Below, in pieces: positions 39,021 to 50,789 of a stretch of 64,000 nt of DNA. Under the pieces are notes generated by a model, which was given only the letters and a program-made list of their open reading frames with translations, was not told the origin of the DNA and did not search any database. Position 1 is the first letter of the stretch. Each line of letters starts with the position of its first letter. The stretch spans positions 2,399,723 through 2,463,722 of the forward strand of contig CAKKTE020000077.1 in NCBI GenBank assembly GCA_920105625.2, written 5' to 3'. This DNA comes from Clusia tigrina (lineage: Eukaryota; Arthropoda; Insecta; Diptera; Clusiidae). The translations under genes were made by a program, and so were the position numbers.

Positions 39021-40294
39021 CGAGGGCGGATTGATATTGAAGCTACCTAAGTAGGAAAAAAAAATTTTTATTTTCAAAAACCTTTTATTTCTCAACATAG
39101 TCTCCTTTTACTTCGACACACTCAGTAAGAGGATATTCAAACTGTTTTATACCATCTGAATAATACGATTTCGGGAACCCCTCAAAATACGCATTAGTTT
39201 CGGTAATCACTTCTGCGTTTGAGATGAATCTCTTTTCTGCGAGCCATTTTTTCAAGTTTGGAAACAGGAAAAGTCACTAGGAACTAAATCTGGACTATAA
39301 GGTGGATGATTAACCAATTCGAAGTGTCTTTCACGTAATTTTACCATCGTATCTAATGCTGTGTGAACCGGTGCGGTTTCTTGAAGAAAGATCATTTTTT
39401 CTTCTTTAAATGTGGTCGTTTTTCCTTGATTGCATCAATCAATTGATCCAATAATGCACGATAATACGTTCCTGTGATTGTGGATCCTTTTTCAAGATAA
39501 TCGATTAGCAATATTCCGTGTGCATCCTAAAATACAGTGGCCATAACCTTGCCAGCCGATTTCACTGCCTTCGCCTACTTCGGAGCACTTCCACCGGCTT
39601 CCACCCATTGTTTCGATTGATTTTTGGTTTCAGGTGTGTAGTGGTGGACCCACGTTTCATCAACAGTTATTAATCGACGCTAAAAATCAACAGGATTACG
39701 CTTTATCATGTCCAAACACCGCTGTGAAGTGGTCTGTCGAACTCGTTTTTGTTCGACACTGAGCAAACGCGGCACCCATCTTGCCGATAACTTTTTCATA
39801 TGCAAATGTTCATGCAAAATGTTGAACACACGTTCATATGATATGTTTACCATTTCAACAATCTCACACAACTTGACTCGGCGATCATTCATAACGATAT
39901 CGAGGATTTTCTTGATATTTTCTTCAGTAACCACCTCTTTTGGCCTTCCTGTTGATGGTATTCTTGCACTGTTTGTTCGGCCGCGTTTAAATTCAGCAAT
40001 CCAATATTTTACCATGTAATTTGACGAAGCAGACTGACCGTAATGTTTATCGAGCTTTTCTTTTGTCTCTTTCGCCGTTTTCCCTTTCAAATAATAGTGT
40101 TTAATCACTGCACGAAATTCGCTTTTTTCCATTTTTCAAGAAAAACCAAAGTTGCTTATTTCAAACGACTACAACAAATAAACTAATCGATGGATTTGGG
40201 TGAAACTTTAACAGGTGACGTTTGACAGATCGCAATTTCTTTGTGTTTGTGCTGCCATCTAGCGCTAGGTAGCTTCAATATCAATCCGCCCTCG
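39021..40294 (-). mobile_element. mariner transposon, 1274 bp
   Basis: Perfect 29-bp terminal inverted repeats (39021-39049 and 40266-40294), starting CGAGGGCGGATTGATATTG, flanked by TA on both sides (39019-39020, 40295-40296). Size and TA duplication are standard for mariner. Confidence 0.92.
39060..40132 (-). pseudogene. mariner transposase, broken
   Basis: ATG at 40132. The N-terminal 150 codons are open, with the paired helix-turn-helix region and W-V-P-R-L-L. A TAG then interrupts just before I-T-V-D-E-T-W, which carries the first catalytic aspartate. Further stops and shifts follow. The second catalytic position, usually in H-Q-D-N-A-P, reads F-L-Q-E-T-A-P, so the aspartate appears replaced by glutamate. 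S-P-D-L-V-P-S-D-F is still readable near 39295. It cannot be active. Confidence 0.85.
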
Positions 40295-40296
40295 TA

Positions 40297-41702
40297 GTGT
40301 TATAATCTCTGAAGATCTAGAAAAAGCACTCGATGGTGTAATATCTATTTTTGTGATCAGGGAGCTTCACGAATGGGGTATACCAAAAAAAATATTTCAA
40401 TTTATTCTATCATTTCTTACCAATAGACACATTACTATAAGGATTGATGGACATCTGCCACAAAAATATCCGCTTGGCATGCACAACCTGCATCACCCCT
40501 GTTTGTAATTCTTTGCCATGTTTACGCAAATTCACTGGTTAAAGCACTCAAAAATTGTAAGTGGATCGATTTTTTTGGTATATATGCTGATAACATTTTT
40601 GAAATAGTTTCTGGTACAAACACTGAAGTAACGGACAACTTTCGGAGATTTGATAAAAAAATATACCAATGGGCAATAAGGAGAGGAGCAAGGATTCCTA
40701 TCAACAACTGTGAAATTCTACACGTTTGTCGTAAACATAACTGCTACACTAGAACGATTAATGTGAGAGATGAGCAAATTCCAGTCAAAAGCCAATTGAA
40801 AATTTTTGGAATGATTTTTAGCAAATCAGTTTTATGGAATGAGCATACAAAATATCTAGTTAACAAATTAAGTAAGATCAATAATCTTTTAAAAGTGATA
40901 TGTTCTAGAAAAAAGGGTCCATATATTGATAGGGCGATTGGAATTTGTAGAGCTCTAACTTCTGGTATAATTATGCATTGCATAACAGTCTATGGTTGGA
41001 CTACGGCAACCAATATAAAAAAATTGGACACAGCTCTTAGAAAATGTTTCAGAACAGCTAACCCTGTGATTTTCAGACAACTTTTTTCTGAAGTAAAGTC
41101 AAATTTTGCACCAGAATTAACTCTCTATACGGTGTTAAAAAAAAATGCAAATACAACTTTTGAAATTCTGACAAAAGGTCTATTGCTTTTTCACTCAGGT
41201 GTGTTTCATACTGAGTTAGTAGCAATACATTTTGCAGTTGAATATGCGACTGTTCAGAAAAAGAAGACCCTAATATGTTCTGACAGGCATAGTGTCCTTA
41301 CCGAATTGGCAAATCCGAAAGGAAGTGCCTATAATTATACAGACCAAAATTTAGAAATTCAAAGCTTTATAAAAATCAAGTGGATACCTGGACATGTTGG
41401 GGATACCTGGGAATGAATATGCAGATGCAGCAGGGAAGCAGGCTATATCACTGCCATTAGTTGCTAATATTCCTTGCTTAGACACTTTGATAATAAGTCG
41501 CGTTATTGCATATTTAAAGAAGGAAATATATGAAAAGTGTGAATCACCAGATTCTGTTCTTAAGACAAATAATCCGCTTCCAATTCGGCAGAACTATAAT
41601 GAGAACTTCACAAGGGAAGAATGTATTACTTTGGCAAGAAATCGTCTGGGGAGGACGATATTTAGCAGTAGTCCTTATTTTACTAAAATGGACCCAATTT
41701 AA
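40297..41702 (+). pseudogene. I-like reverse transcriptase C-terminus and RNase H
   Basis: Resumes after the mariner. I-Y-A-D-N-I-F at about 40577-40600 sits where YADD is expected, so the second catalytic aspartate is asparagine. The thumb region follows (40763 onward). RNase H is recognisable by H-T-E-L-V-A-I, C-S-D-R-H-S-V and W-I-P-G-H-V-G. An extra G near 41400 shifts the frame into N-E-Y-A-D-A-A. The final part (to 41702) is a cysteine-poor tail. From 41703 to 41942 lies the 3' UTR. Confidence 0.8.
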
Positions 41703-42137
41703 TGCTCTGAATGCACTATATCATTAACAGATTTACAGAAAAATTGATAAATCCGAAATAATATTTGACTGCAGAGAAAAAGACACGATAATATTAATCA
41801 TAGAAGCCTTAGGGCCTCCTTAATTTAATATAAACAATTTTTATACAATAGGTGTAAATGGCCTCGTTGTCCTTCACCATCCAATATTTTATAAATTTAT
41901 TTGTAAAGTATGTTGCAATAAATAAATAAAAATAAATATAGTTGCTATAGTAAAAATGAACAAGCAAGTAAGTTAATATATATTTTTATCAGTAATAATA
42001 AATAGTAAACAAATAAAAATAATAAATATTTATTTTGAGTCCACCGTCCTTTGGTGGACATATCCCATCTTTCCCGCCATTCATTTTGTGACTTCTTTCT
42101 GATTGACTTAATTTTGGTTGGATCCATTTTGTTTTCG

Positions 42138-43320
42138 CTATTCCGGTTTCGAATAACAGAAGTCTCTTACGGCGATATCTATTGGCATCCGTCCCCCGAT
42201 AACGCTGACAACATCAGTGGATATAGTCACAAATGCACAGCATACTCTCATTGTTGTTATCCTGTACGCCGTTGTGACACCTCTTATATACGTTTTGGAA
42301 CTTGTTGCTGGAGCCCAAATGGGTGCTGCGTACATTATAATGGAGGTATGAACTCTGGCTAATAGTTTCCTTACATGCTGTCTTGGACCTCCAGTGTTTG
42401 GCAGTAACCTTGCCAAGGCTGCTCCTATTCTGGTGGCTTTATCACTTGCATATATCAGATGTTCCTTGAAATAGAGCCGATGATCCAGAAGGACTACCAA
42501 TTATTTTATATATGGTCGGGTGTAATCATATGTCCTACTACCCATTTCTAGGCTCTCAATCTTTTTCCGGCTACTCATTAGTACCGCCTCCGTTTTCTGT
42601 TCGGCTAGTTGTAATCCAGCCATCTGCAACCACGTCTTGGTTCTTTCGATGGTCTTATTACACTTGGCTGCCACGTCCGGAAGTTTCTTGGCTACTACTA
42701 CTATAGCTATGTCATCCGCAGACGCCATAAAGATGGCCGCTCAATTTCCAGAATACCATCCTACATGGCGTTCCAGTGAAGTGGCCCTAGCACCGATCCT
42801 TGTGGAACTCCTCCTGTGATGTACTTTTTTAGATCTTCCTCTGTGTCGTATAGCAATTCTCTTTCCTTGAAATAGTTTGCTATGACTCGTAGTATATATT
42901 CAGGGATATGCAAGGTATGTAGAGCTCTTAGGGTCCGATACCGATTGGCAGAGTTAAAAGCATTTTTAACGTCGAATGTAACTACCCCGTAATATTGTTT
43001 GTCGCTTTCCATCCAGGATTTTCCAGCCATGGCTTTCCGCACTATGTCGCATACGGATGCAATTGCATCCACAGCGGATCCTTCAGTATAGCATTCAAGG
43101 CTGGTGTAGATTATTCTTTCCAGGAGCTTTCCTGCATCGTTCCATCTTTGGGGAAATGTTCCTTCCCTCAGACACTCCGTGTACAGATTGCCGAAAATGT
43201 TTAGATTTCTTTTTATTGCAGTTCTAATTACCATATTTGGAATCCCATCCATACCTGGAGCCCTGTGTTTATCAGCCGCTCCTAGAACCTCTTCTGTTGT
43301 GACCGGTGGGATCGGCTTTT
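42138..43320 (-). pseudogene. R1-like reverse transcriptase
   Basis: A-P-G-M-D-G-I-P is at about 43262-43240. The open stretch 43252-42761 holds T-F-D-V-K-N-A-F-N-S-A (first aspartate) and G-G-V-P-Q-G-S-V-L-G-P. A short shift is followed by S-A-D-D-I-A-I-V-V (42725-42700), so the catalytic A-D-D is kept. The thumb and C-terminal part (42500-42138) are in another frame. A segment between R-Y-R-T-L and the earlier blocks seems shortened (the Y-R-P-I block is absent). Confidence 0.75.
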
Positions 43321-43339
43321 CAGCGTGGCTTACTTATCT

Positions 43340-43925
43340 ATTATTTGGTGGCTGTATTTCCAATATTAGTAATTGGTGGTCACTATGCGTATATATAGAT
43401 GAGACTTCTCACTTTATCCGTCTCGAGATAGCTCTAATTGCAAAGGTGACATCTATTATTGACCCCTATCTTCCGTTATTAAACGTGTGTGTTGTACAAC
43501 GATTTAAGTTAACTATACCGATACTAGCAAAGGTTTCCAATAATGCGGTACTCCTGCGATTCGTTCTAATGCTACCCATTCAATGAAATCACCCGTTATT
43601 ATTATGGGGCTCTCCCCTCGAGCATCTGTAACCAAGCGGTCAAACATTTCCTCCATTTTTTCGAAGTGTGCACTTGGTGGGGCGTAGCAGCTGTAAAAGT
43701 TACCCCCTTTATTTTGGCATATACAAACCCTTCCTGTTGCCGGTTGGCTTTCCGTTCGATGGGAATGGTGCCACATACACAGATGGCTGCTCGCTTTGTT
43801 TTATCTTCTGTCTAGAATCATACATATGTGTTTTGTATTGTTACCTAATTAATGCATTGTCCACTTTCTGTTCTATTATAGTCTGCCTCACAGTAGTTTA
43901 GGTTTATTTGGATACACCTAACCAT
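43340..43925 (-). pseudogene. R1-like endonuclease
   Basis: The ATG at 43925 begins M-V-R-C-I-Q-I-N-L-N-Y-C, typical of R1-type endonucleases. After decay, 43776-43513 is open with F-Y-S-C-Y-A-P-P and I-I-I-T-G-D-F. The asparagine normally after G-D-F is lost (G-D-F-I-E-W). Y-S-D-H-Q near 43375 keeps the catalytic SDH in another frame. Confidence 0.65.
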
Positions 43926-43935
43926 CCCGTTTTGT

Positions 43936-45365
43936 TAATGTTTTCATTGCTTCTTTGAATGCCGCGGATTTAAAGCTTCCAGTGGAGTGGTCGTTTCCAA
44001 CTTTGCATCCTGGCTCAGATATTGCGCATTTAGGTTTGGCCTCGCACTCTTTAGTTAAATGCCCTTTAGTTCCACACCAGATCGGTCCTCTTTGCTTTTA
44101 CAGCGTCTAGGTGTATGGCCGTATTCAAGGCATCGGAAGAATCTGGTTGGAGTTATGTACTAACGGAGCCTGCATTACCTACAACCAACCTACACGCATT
44201 CGACCGGCTTCCGCTAGTATATTAGCCAATTTATATGGTAGGCTAATCAGCGCTATCTGTGTGCCATCCCGTGTGCATCGCATAGACTCAATTGCGTTTT
44301 TTCCGATGCTTGCAATTTCGGGAAGTTGTTATCCTATGGCACTACATATTTCTTCCGGTGTGGTGACTTCATCCCGGCACTCATTTGTTGTTTCCAGAGA
44401 GCAGAGAGCTCTAACATTTACCAGTCTGCTCTCCTGACCTGCCTTTGAGTTCCATTAGCAGTTCTATTTTGGCGGTCTTCCTTATTTTGTTGACACTTTT
44501 GCCAAGTTCATCAATTTCAGGCTCTGACTTAAACATTTTTAACATATCAGCATATGACATCTCTCCAATTTTTGCTATCAATATAGCATCCGGTCGTGCA
44601 GCCTTCTTCCTCAGCTGACCTATTTCTCCTTTCCGTGCCTCCGTTGGGGTTTTATTCCCGCTCTTACTCTCCGGGCGCCTCTCTCCGACTACTTTCCATG
44701 TCTCAGCATTTCGCTTTGATACTGATTCCTCGATGGGTCCAGCTTATTTTTTCTGCCTTAGCTATAGTACCGATTTTGTCCTCGGAATTAGAGCTTCTTT
44801 TCTGCAACGTACGTTTTCTTCTTCTTAGATGTTGCCGCTGTCTCTCCGTCCTCTCGTTGTCTCTTAGGGGTACCGCCTTTCAGTCCCTTAAGCAGTGGCG
44901 ATATTTGGGAGCTGTTGATTGTTCGGCCTACCGTCTGTAGCTTCCCTTTCTCCTGCTCCCCGTGTACCTGTTTGTACATCTCCTCAATTGTGCTAAAGAG
45001 ATCTGTCATAGGCTGGTGAATTGATCGCCTGCCCACTAACATCTCAATTAACTCTCCGATTTTTATTCCACGTTTAGGAAACATGCTATGCTGACCATTG
45101 TACGTGGCTTGATAGCGGCTTCCTGTTGCTCCATTCTCACTATCGTTGATGTCTGAGCAACTGCGGCCGGAATTGCGTTTACCTGTTCCTAGTTTGAGGT
45201 CAGGCCCATTTTACCTCCGCTCGTTAGCACCATAGGAGGTGTTCGAACTACCTTCGAGACTCTGTTAAACGAATCTCCTGAGGATGTCCACGCCATGTTG
45301 GTGCTCTCACTCCTAACTGCTTCATCAGTATCTGCATTCTCCCTATTTGTATTGGGAGAATCCAT
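43936..45365 (-). pseudogene. R1-like ORF1
   Basis: The ATG at 45365 opens with an acidic MDSPNTNREN start. There is one stop near 45195, then the frame opens at 45084-44788 with a lysine/arginine-rich stretch (K-R-Q-R-E-D, K-K-K-K). The middle (44790-44100) is decayed. The C-terminus (44089-43936) has knuckles read as W-C-G-T-K-G-H-L-T-K-E-C and a following C-x-C-like repeat, with G-S-F-K-S-A-A-F-K-E-A at the end. This is the usual R1/LOA ORF1 end. Confidence 0.65.
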
Positions 45366-45399
45366 GACTGCTCAGAGCAGGTATAGTAGCTAGATATTA

Positions 45400-46286
45400 A
45401 TTAATTTACTAAACATAAATATTGCGATTTTTAATGTAATGATTATTATTATTATTATTATTATTATTACAATTATACAATTTTTTTTTTCTAGTATGAA
45501 TATTATTATTATTATTTAAACTTAATTAATCCTAATTCTGGAATAAATGGCAAAACTTTTTTTTATATAAAAATTTGATCTTTCTCTCTCTCTCTCTTTC
45601 TGCAGCGCTCTGCACACCTACCCACAAAGTGCACAGTTTCCAGCGCTCTCTCAATTTTCGGATAAACAGATTGAAAGGCGAGAACTTGCAAAAACTGCCT
45701 AACGACGCGAAGGCAAATTTACTAAGTTTAAATAAATAAACCTTTATTAGCCTAGGCAGAATTCTCGCCGTATCCGTAGTGTTCCGTCTGCCTAAGCTTC
45801 CCCGTTCAGGGTGGTATTTTCAGACCAAACCGCTGCTCAGCTAGTCACTATGCAGGCAGAGATCGCTGTAGTTTACACTCTGCCGTGCGGATAAACCATT
45901 GCAGAGACAAAACTGCCGAAAATCACTGGCAGAAATTCCAAATTATACATCTTTTCTCAAATATCCCGCCAACTTTAATGCACTGAACCGTGGTACCCTT
46001 TTTGGCTACCCTTTCCACGACTTTTCACAATATTCTGGTGATTGATATTACGTATTTTTCCAAAAAATTCGGGAGAAAAATTTTGTATAACCACTTCGAT
46101 TCGATTTGACTCTCTCCTGGAGGATTATCAGACATCCATTAATTTTTTATCGGAGCCCATCCAAGTTTACAATGATTGGGTAGATGCATGTGAAACAGCA
46201 AATTAAGTGTCCCATTCGAAATAGAAAAAAATATTTAAAAAAACATAAAATTTCTATATACATTTTTTCAGATGGTTTAGAGAGTG
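45400..46286. other. non-element stretch with microsatellites
   Basis: (ATT)n at 45447-45471 and a CT run at 45582-45600. From 45600 to 46286 I recognise no gene. A poly-T run at 45480 and a TTTATT-rich part could be the end of another element. Confidence 0.5.
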
Positions 46287-46287
46287 T

Positions 46288-46660
46288 GTTATGAGTAATA
46301 ACAAATAACAAATAAATGTAACGTTGACACCTTTTTAAAAGTATGTACATATTCATATAAAAGTATCTCTAAACTGGCACAAAGCAGTCAGCTGTGCTCC
46401 TGCTGCCACCTATTATCCATCTTGATGTAATTATTTTAATAACTTGGCATCACCTTGAATACACCACTGTTGAAGCAACACATTTGACATTTGACAGATG
46501 ACAACAACCAACTGGAGGACACAACCAACTTCACGAATTTCCTTCTTCTTCATCTTTAATCTGCAAAACAAACACATGTATTTTCGGAATAAAAAAAAAA
46601 AGAAAAATTAACACATAAGATAACAATTGTATTTTTATTTCTTGGGGAAATATATATAAC
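46288..46660 (+). repeat. 5' LTR
   Basis: GTTAT...ATAAC, 373 bp. It is identical to the 3' LTR except for one substitution (atctct/atcgct near 46370) and a 17-bp unit present once here and twice in the 3' LTR. Confidence 0.92.
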
Positions 46661-46678
46661 TGGCGCAGTTGAAAAACA
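46661..46678 (+). promoter_or_regulatory. primer-binding site
   Basis: TGGCGCAGTTGAAAAAC lies directly at the LTR end. TGGCGCAG is the same start as in the gypsy-like element at 15949. The leader 46679-47338 is A-rich, with a ~30-bp direct repeat near 47075-47125. Confidence 0.65.
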
Positions 46679-47338
46679 AAGTTGACGGTTTATCAACTTT
46701 GGCTCGCAAGTTAAACTATTAGAGTACATAATAGTAAAAACTCCGCGAACAATTAATGAATATAATTGTGACCGAATAAACAAACAGTTAGTGCAAATAA
46801 TTGTTATGTGAATAAAATAGTGACTGATTAACTATTAGTAAACATTAAAAGTGAACAACTAAGTTTCATAAAATTAGTAAATAAAAAAAAAACCCATTTG
46901 AACAAAAAAAAAAACAAAACAATATAAAATAAAATAAAATAAAATAAGAAACAAATTGTGACATATCCAAGCAATCACACCATAAAGTTACTAGTTCAAA
47001 CAAAAGTTCAACATCGACCAATAAAATCATCAACAACACCTACATACACCAAAAATCCACAACAGAAACAACAGAAGAAAATAATTCATCAACCCACAAC
47101 AGAAGAAAATAATTCATCAATTTATCAACAGCAACAACAGAAGAAACAACGGAAACATCAATCCCCACGAGCTATTTAGACATAGAACTATTGATAATAG
47201 TAATAGGGTAAATAAGTTATATTAAAGTAAGTAGTAAATAAGTAAAGAAAAATATATAAATAAATCTGGTCAATCCATGCGCAATTCCGAACAAGACCAT
47301 ACACTCGCTTTGTTAGACATTTAACACCAATTCCAGAA

Positions 47339-48666
47339 ATGTCACTTACTAACGATAACCCCTCAGATCCCCAAAACCCAACCCCACTTTCACAACCAAG
47401 TCAAATATTTGACTCTCTAAGAATCCCTGATGCGGCAAAAGATCTCCCAAAGTTCGATGGGAATCCAAGCTTGTTATACGAATTTTTGGCAAATGTGGAA
47501 GAAATTTTGGGATACTTGGTAAACGTAGACAGGACAAAGTACGCAAAAATTATATTGAGAGCAATCAGAAACAAAATTGTTGGGCAAGCCAACGAAGTTC
47601 TCAACGTATATGGAACCCCTCTAGTTTGGGAAAGTATAAAAGGTAACCTCATTTTGCATTATTCAGATAAGAGAAATGAGACTTCCTTAATAAAAGACCT
47701 TAATAATTTGAAACAAACTAATCAATCGGTTCAACACTTCTACAGCTCGATCATAGAAATACAATCATCAATAAATAACAATATTCTAATTCATGAAACT
47801 AATCCCAGCGTCATAGAAGCAAAACAGAAACTGTACGCCGAAATGTGTCTAAACACATTTTTATCAGGCCTTAAAGAACCTTTAGGTTCAAGCATTAGGT
47901 CAATGAGACCTAAAACAATGGCTGAGGCACTTTCTTTTTGCTTACAAGAGCAAAATATATACTATACAAAAAACTCAACTACCAAGGTATACACTAGTTT
48001 CCAACAAAATTCTAAATTCCCTCCACCAAATTACCAAAATTATCCACCTATTCGGCCATATCGACCGATGATGGACAACCCATACGGACTTTCCCAACAA
48101 TTCTCCAAACAGCCCTATCTAACTGCACCCTTGTACCAAAATAATACATTCAGATATCAAAAACCGGCTAATAACCCCCAAATTAATACACCTGTTAATA
48201 ATTTTGGACAGAATAAATATTTTAATACCCTCCAGAACAATACACCAAATAACGCTTTTGACCAACACAAAACTTTTCTTAACAATAACAAATCTGTTAA
48301 TCCTAATTTCGGACGACAACAGTATCATCCACAAAACTTGCCACCAATAGAGCCAATGGACGTAAGCTCGGGCTATACTCATTTGAGAAAACCACCGAGC
48401 ATGCAAATGCAAAGAACTGCAAGTGGTTTTAAGCCCCACGAAATGCATAACATCGACACTGAAATCACTCCTTGCACAAACTTAGAATAATATTACTATT
48501 ACCACCAAAACGACTATCTTCAACAGGATGATCCATATGCTCAGAATGTTTACAACCAAAACCATACCTTTGAACAACATGATCAGTATGACAACACCCA
48601 TAACAATGAAATTGACAACAATCAAAATTTTCAAATGAATGCCTCCCGGTACCAACCGGATACTTA
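47339..48666 (+). pseudogene. gag
   Basis: ATG at 47339. The open frame has 383 codons. A TAA at 48488 interrupts, and the same frame continues with glutamine-, asparagine- and tyrosine-rich sequence to TAG 48664-48666, so the TAA looks like a nonsense change. L-P-K-F-D-G-N-P is near residue 37, and a capsid-like helical region spans about residues 45-210. The C-terminal half is Asn/Pro/Gln-rich with no CCHC knuckle, which fits errantivirus-type gag. Confidence 0.8.
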
Positions 48667-48693
48667 GACATTAATAAACACGGACATACGTTA

Positions 48694-49483
48694 CCATACA
48701 TAAATATATCTTCCCCTTTCGGTAGACCATTAAAGTATCTAATCGACACCGGAGCTTCCTCCTCGTTTATAAATCCGGAATTCGCTGATCAGGACGAATG
48801 TCAGAATTGTGAATCTATTACCATTACCACAATTTTAAATAAACACTCCTTGGAAAAAAAAATCAACTTGCCATATTTTGTAGAGTTCAGAGAGAAAGGC
48901 GAAATGCAACTATTTGTCTTTAGATTCCACAACTATTTTGATGGATTAATAGGCCTTGACGTTTTGAATGCTTTAAAAGCTAAAGTAGATTTAGGCAGTT
49001 AAACTCTCACTACAGATAATTCTATTATACCACTACAATTCAAACCCAATCTGACTTCGGGAAAAATTCTAATCCCACCTTGTTCAAAATTTATTACCAA
49101 AGTTCCAGTCGATACCCGAAATGGTGATTTTTTCATGCAGAGACTATTCTTAGAACCACACTTACTTATTTCAGAAGGTGTTTATTCATCAAAAGAATGG
49201 TATAGTTTTGTCGAAATAGTGAACACTTCGAACCAGGAAAAAGTTGTTTGTATTGAGCAACCTATTAAAACCACTCCATATGAAAATCAGAATTTTGTTG
49301 AAGTGAATAACTTCACCATAGACACATGCACACCCCAACAGGAAGATAATGTAACTAAATTTTTGAGAACCGACCATCTAAATAGTGAAGAAAGAAAAGC
49401 CTTAATGAAAATTTGTAAAAAATTTGATGACATATTTTTTAAAGAAGGAAGTTCCTTTAGCTTTTCGAACCAAACATAGGATT
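48694..49483 (+). pseudogene. protease and pol N-terminus
   Basis: The frame is -1 relative to gag, as in gag-pol frameshifting elements. The protease has Y-L-I-D-T-G-A-S-S-S-F at 48739-48771 and G-L-I-G-L-D-V-L near 48940. TAA at about 48999 interrupts. The frame then continues open to 49479 and ends where the RT start appears in the next frame (49424), so a one-base change breaks it. Confidence 0.8.
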
Positions 49484-50789
49484 AAAACCACCGACGATAT
49501 CCCTATTTTCACGAAATCCTACAGATATCCATACATTCATAAGGAAGAAGTACGGAAACAAATAGACAAAATGCTAGAACAGGGCATTATAAAACCAAGC
49601 TTTTCACCCTGGAATGCTCCTGTATAGATAGTGCCAAAGAAGAAGGATGCAGGCAATGTACAGAAATGGCGGTTAGTTATCGATTATCGAAAACTAAATG
49701 AAAATGCGATAAATATCCTATTCCCAATATCTCAGACATATTGGACAAATTAGGAAGAAGCATGTACTTTACGACCTTAGACCTTGCTAGTGGCTTCCAC
49801 CAAATAGAAATGCATCCGGAACACGTCGGAAATGGAGGTCATTTTGAATTTATTAGAATGCCATTTGGTCTTAAAAACGCACCATCTACATTCCAACGAA
49901 TAATGGATAATGTGTTGAAAGACCTTATAGGTACGGTTTGCCTTGTATATTTAGACGACATAATCATTTCCTCTGCCTCGTTGCAAGAACATATGCTAAA
50001 TTTGAGAAAAGTTTTCGAAAGGCTACGAGAGTCAAATTTAAAAATCCAGTTGGATAAATCTGAATTTTTACACAAAGAGTGTGCGTTTTTGGGACACATT
50101 GTTTCCACCGAGGGAATAAAACCATATCCCGAAAAGATTAACGCAATACAAAAAATTCCTATACCTAAAACCCAAAAAGAGATCAAATCATTCTTAGGAT
50201 TATTAGGATACTATCGAAAATTCATACAAGACTTTTCAAAATTAACAAAACCCCTGACTGAATGTTTAAAAAAAGAAAATAAAATTATTTTAAATGACAG
50301 ATACCAGAAAACATTCGAAATATGCAAAAATCTTTTGATCAATGACCCTTTACTACAATACCCGGACTTTTCTCAACCGTTCATCTTAACTACCGATGCG
50401 AGCGACTTTGCTTTAGGAGCAGTTCTTTCGCAAGGCCCAATCGGAAGCGATAAACCGATATGTTGTGCCAGTAGGACTCTGACGAATAGCGAAACAAACT
50501 ATTCAACGATAGAAAAGGAACTTTTAGCTATCGTCTGGGCAACAAAATACTTCAGACCCTACCTATTTGGACACAAATTCAAAATTGTAACCGACCACAG
50601 ACCTCTTACCTGGATTATGAGCCTTAAAGAGCCAAATTCTAAACTGGTAAGATGGAGGCTAAAACTCGAAGAATTCGACTACGAGATTATTTATAAAAAA
50701 GGCAAGCTTAATACAAATGCAGACGCTTTAAGCCGCATCAGAATTGACGATAGCAAAGTTTTAGACAACGTAGAGGTTAACGTTAATAC
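49424..50789 (+). pseudogene. reverse transcriptase and RNase H
   Basis: RT starts at S-Y-R-Y-P-Y. A TAG at 49625 follows W-N-A-P-V, then L-V-I-D-Y-R-K-L-N. A small loss near 49720 shifts the frame. From 49741 the frame is open, with T-L-D-L-A-S-G-F-H-Q, M-P-F-G-L-K-N-A-P, V-Y-L-D-D-I-I-I-S (catalytic pair intact), Y-Y-R-K-F-I and T-T-D-A-S-D-F-A-L-G-A-V (RNase H), then N-T-N-A-D-A-L-S-R. A short segment before G-G-H-F-E-F, usually K-T-A-F-containing, is missing. At 50789 it runs in frame into a LOA-like element. Confidence 0.85.

Larger units (their letters stand above)
42036..45366 (-). mobile_element. R1-like non-LTR retrotransposon
   Basis: On the minus strand: ORF1 (from 45365), endonuclease (from 43925) and RT (to about 42138), then a short AT-rich tail. 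It abuts the I-like element's tail nearly end to end (41943-42035 is AT-rich). Upstream, at 45367-45400, I see no further element sequence, so the 5' UTR may be missing. Confidence 0.75.

Noticed and set aside
46958..47179. A 73-codon Gln/Lys-rich open frame in the LTR element leader
   Set aside because: Low-complexity CAA/CAG sequence with an internal direct repeat and no conserved domain.
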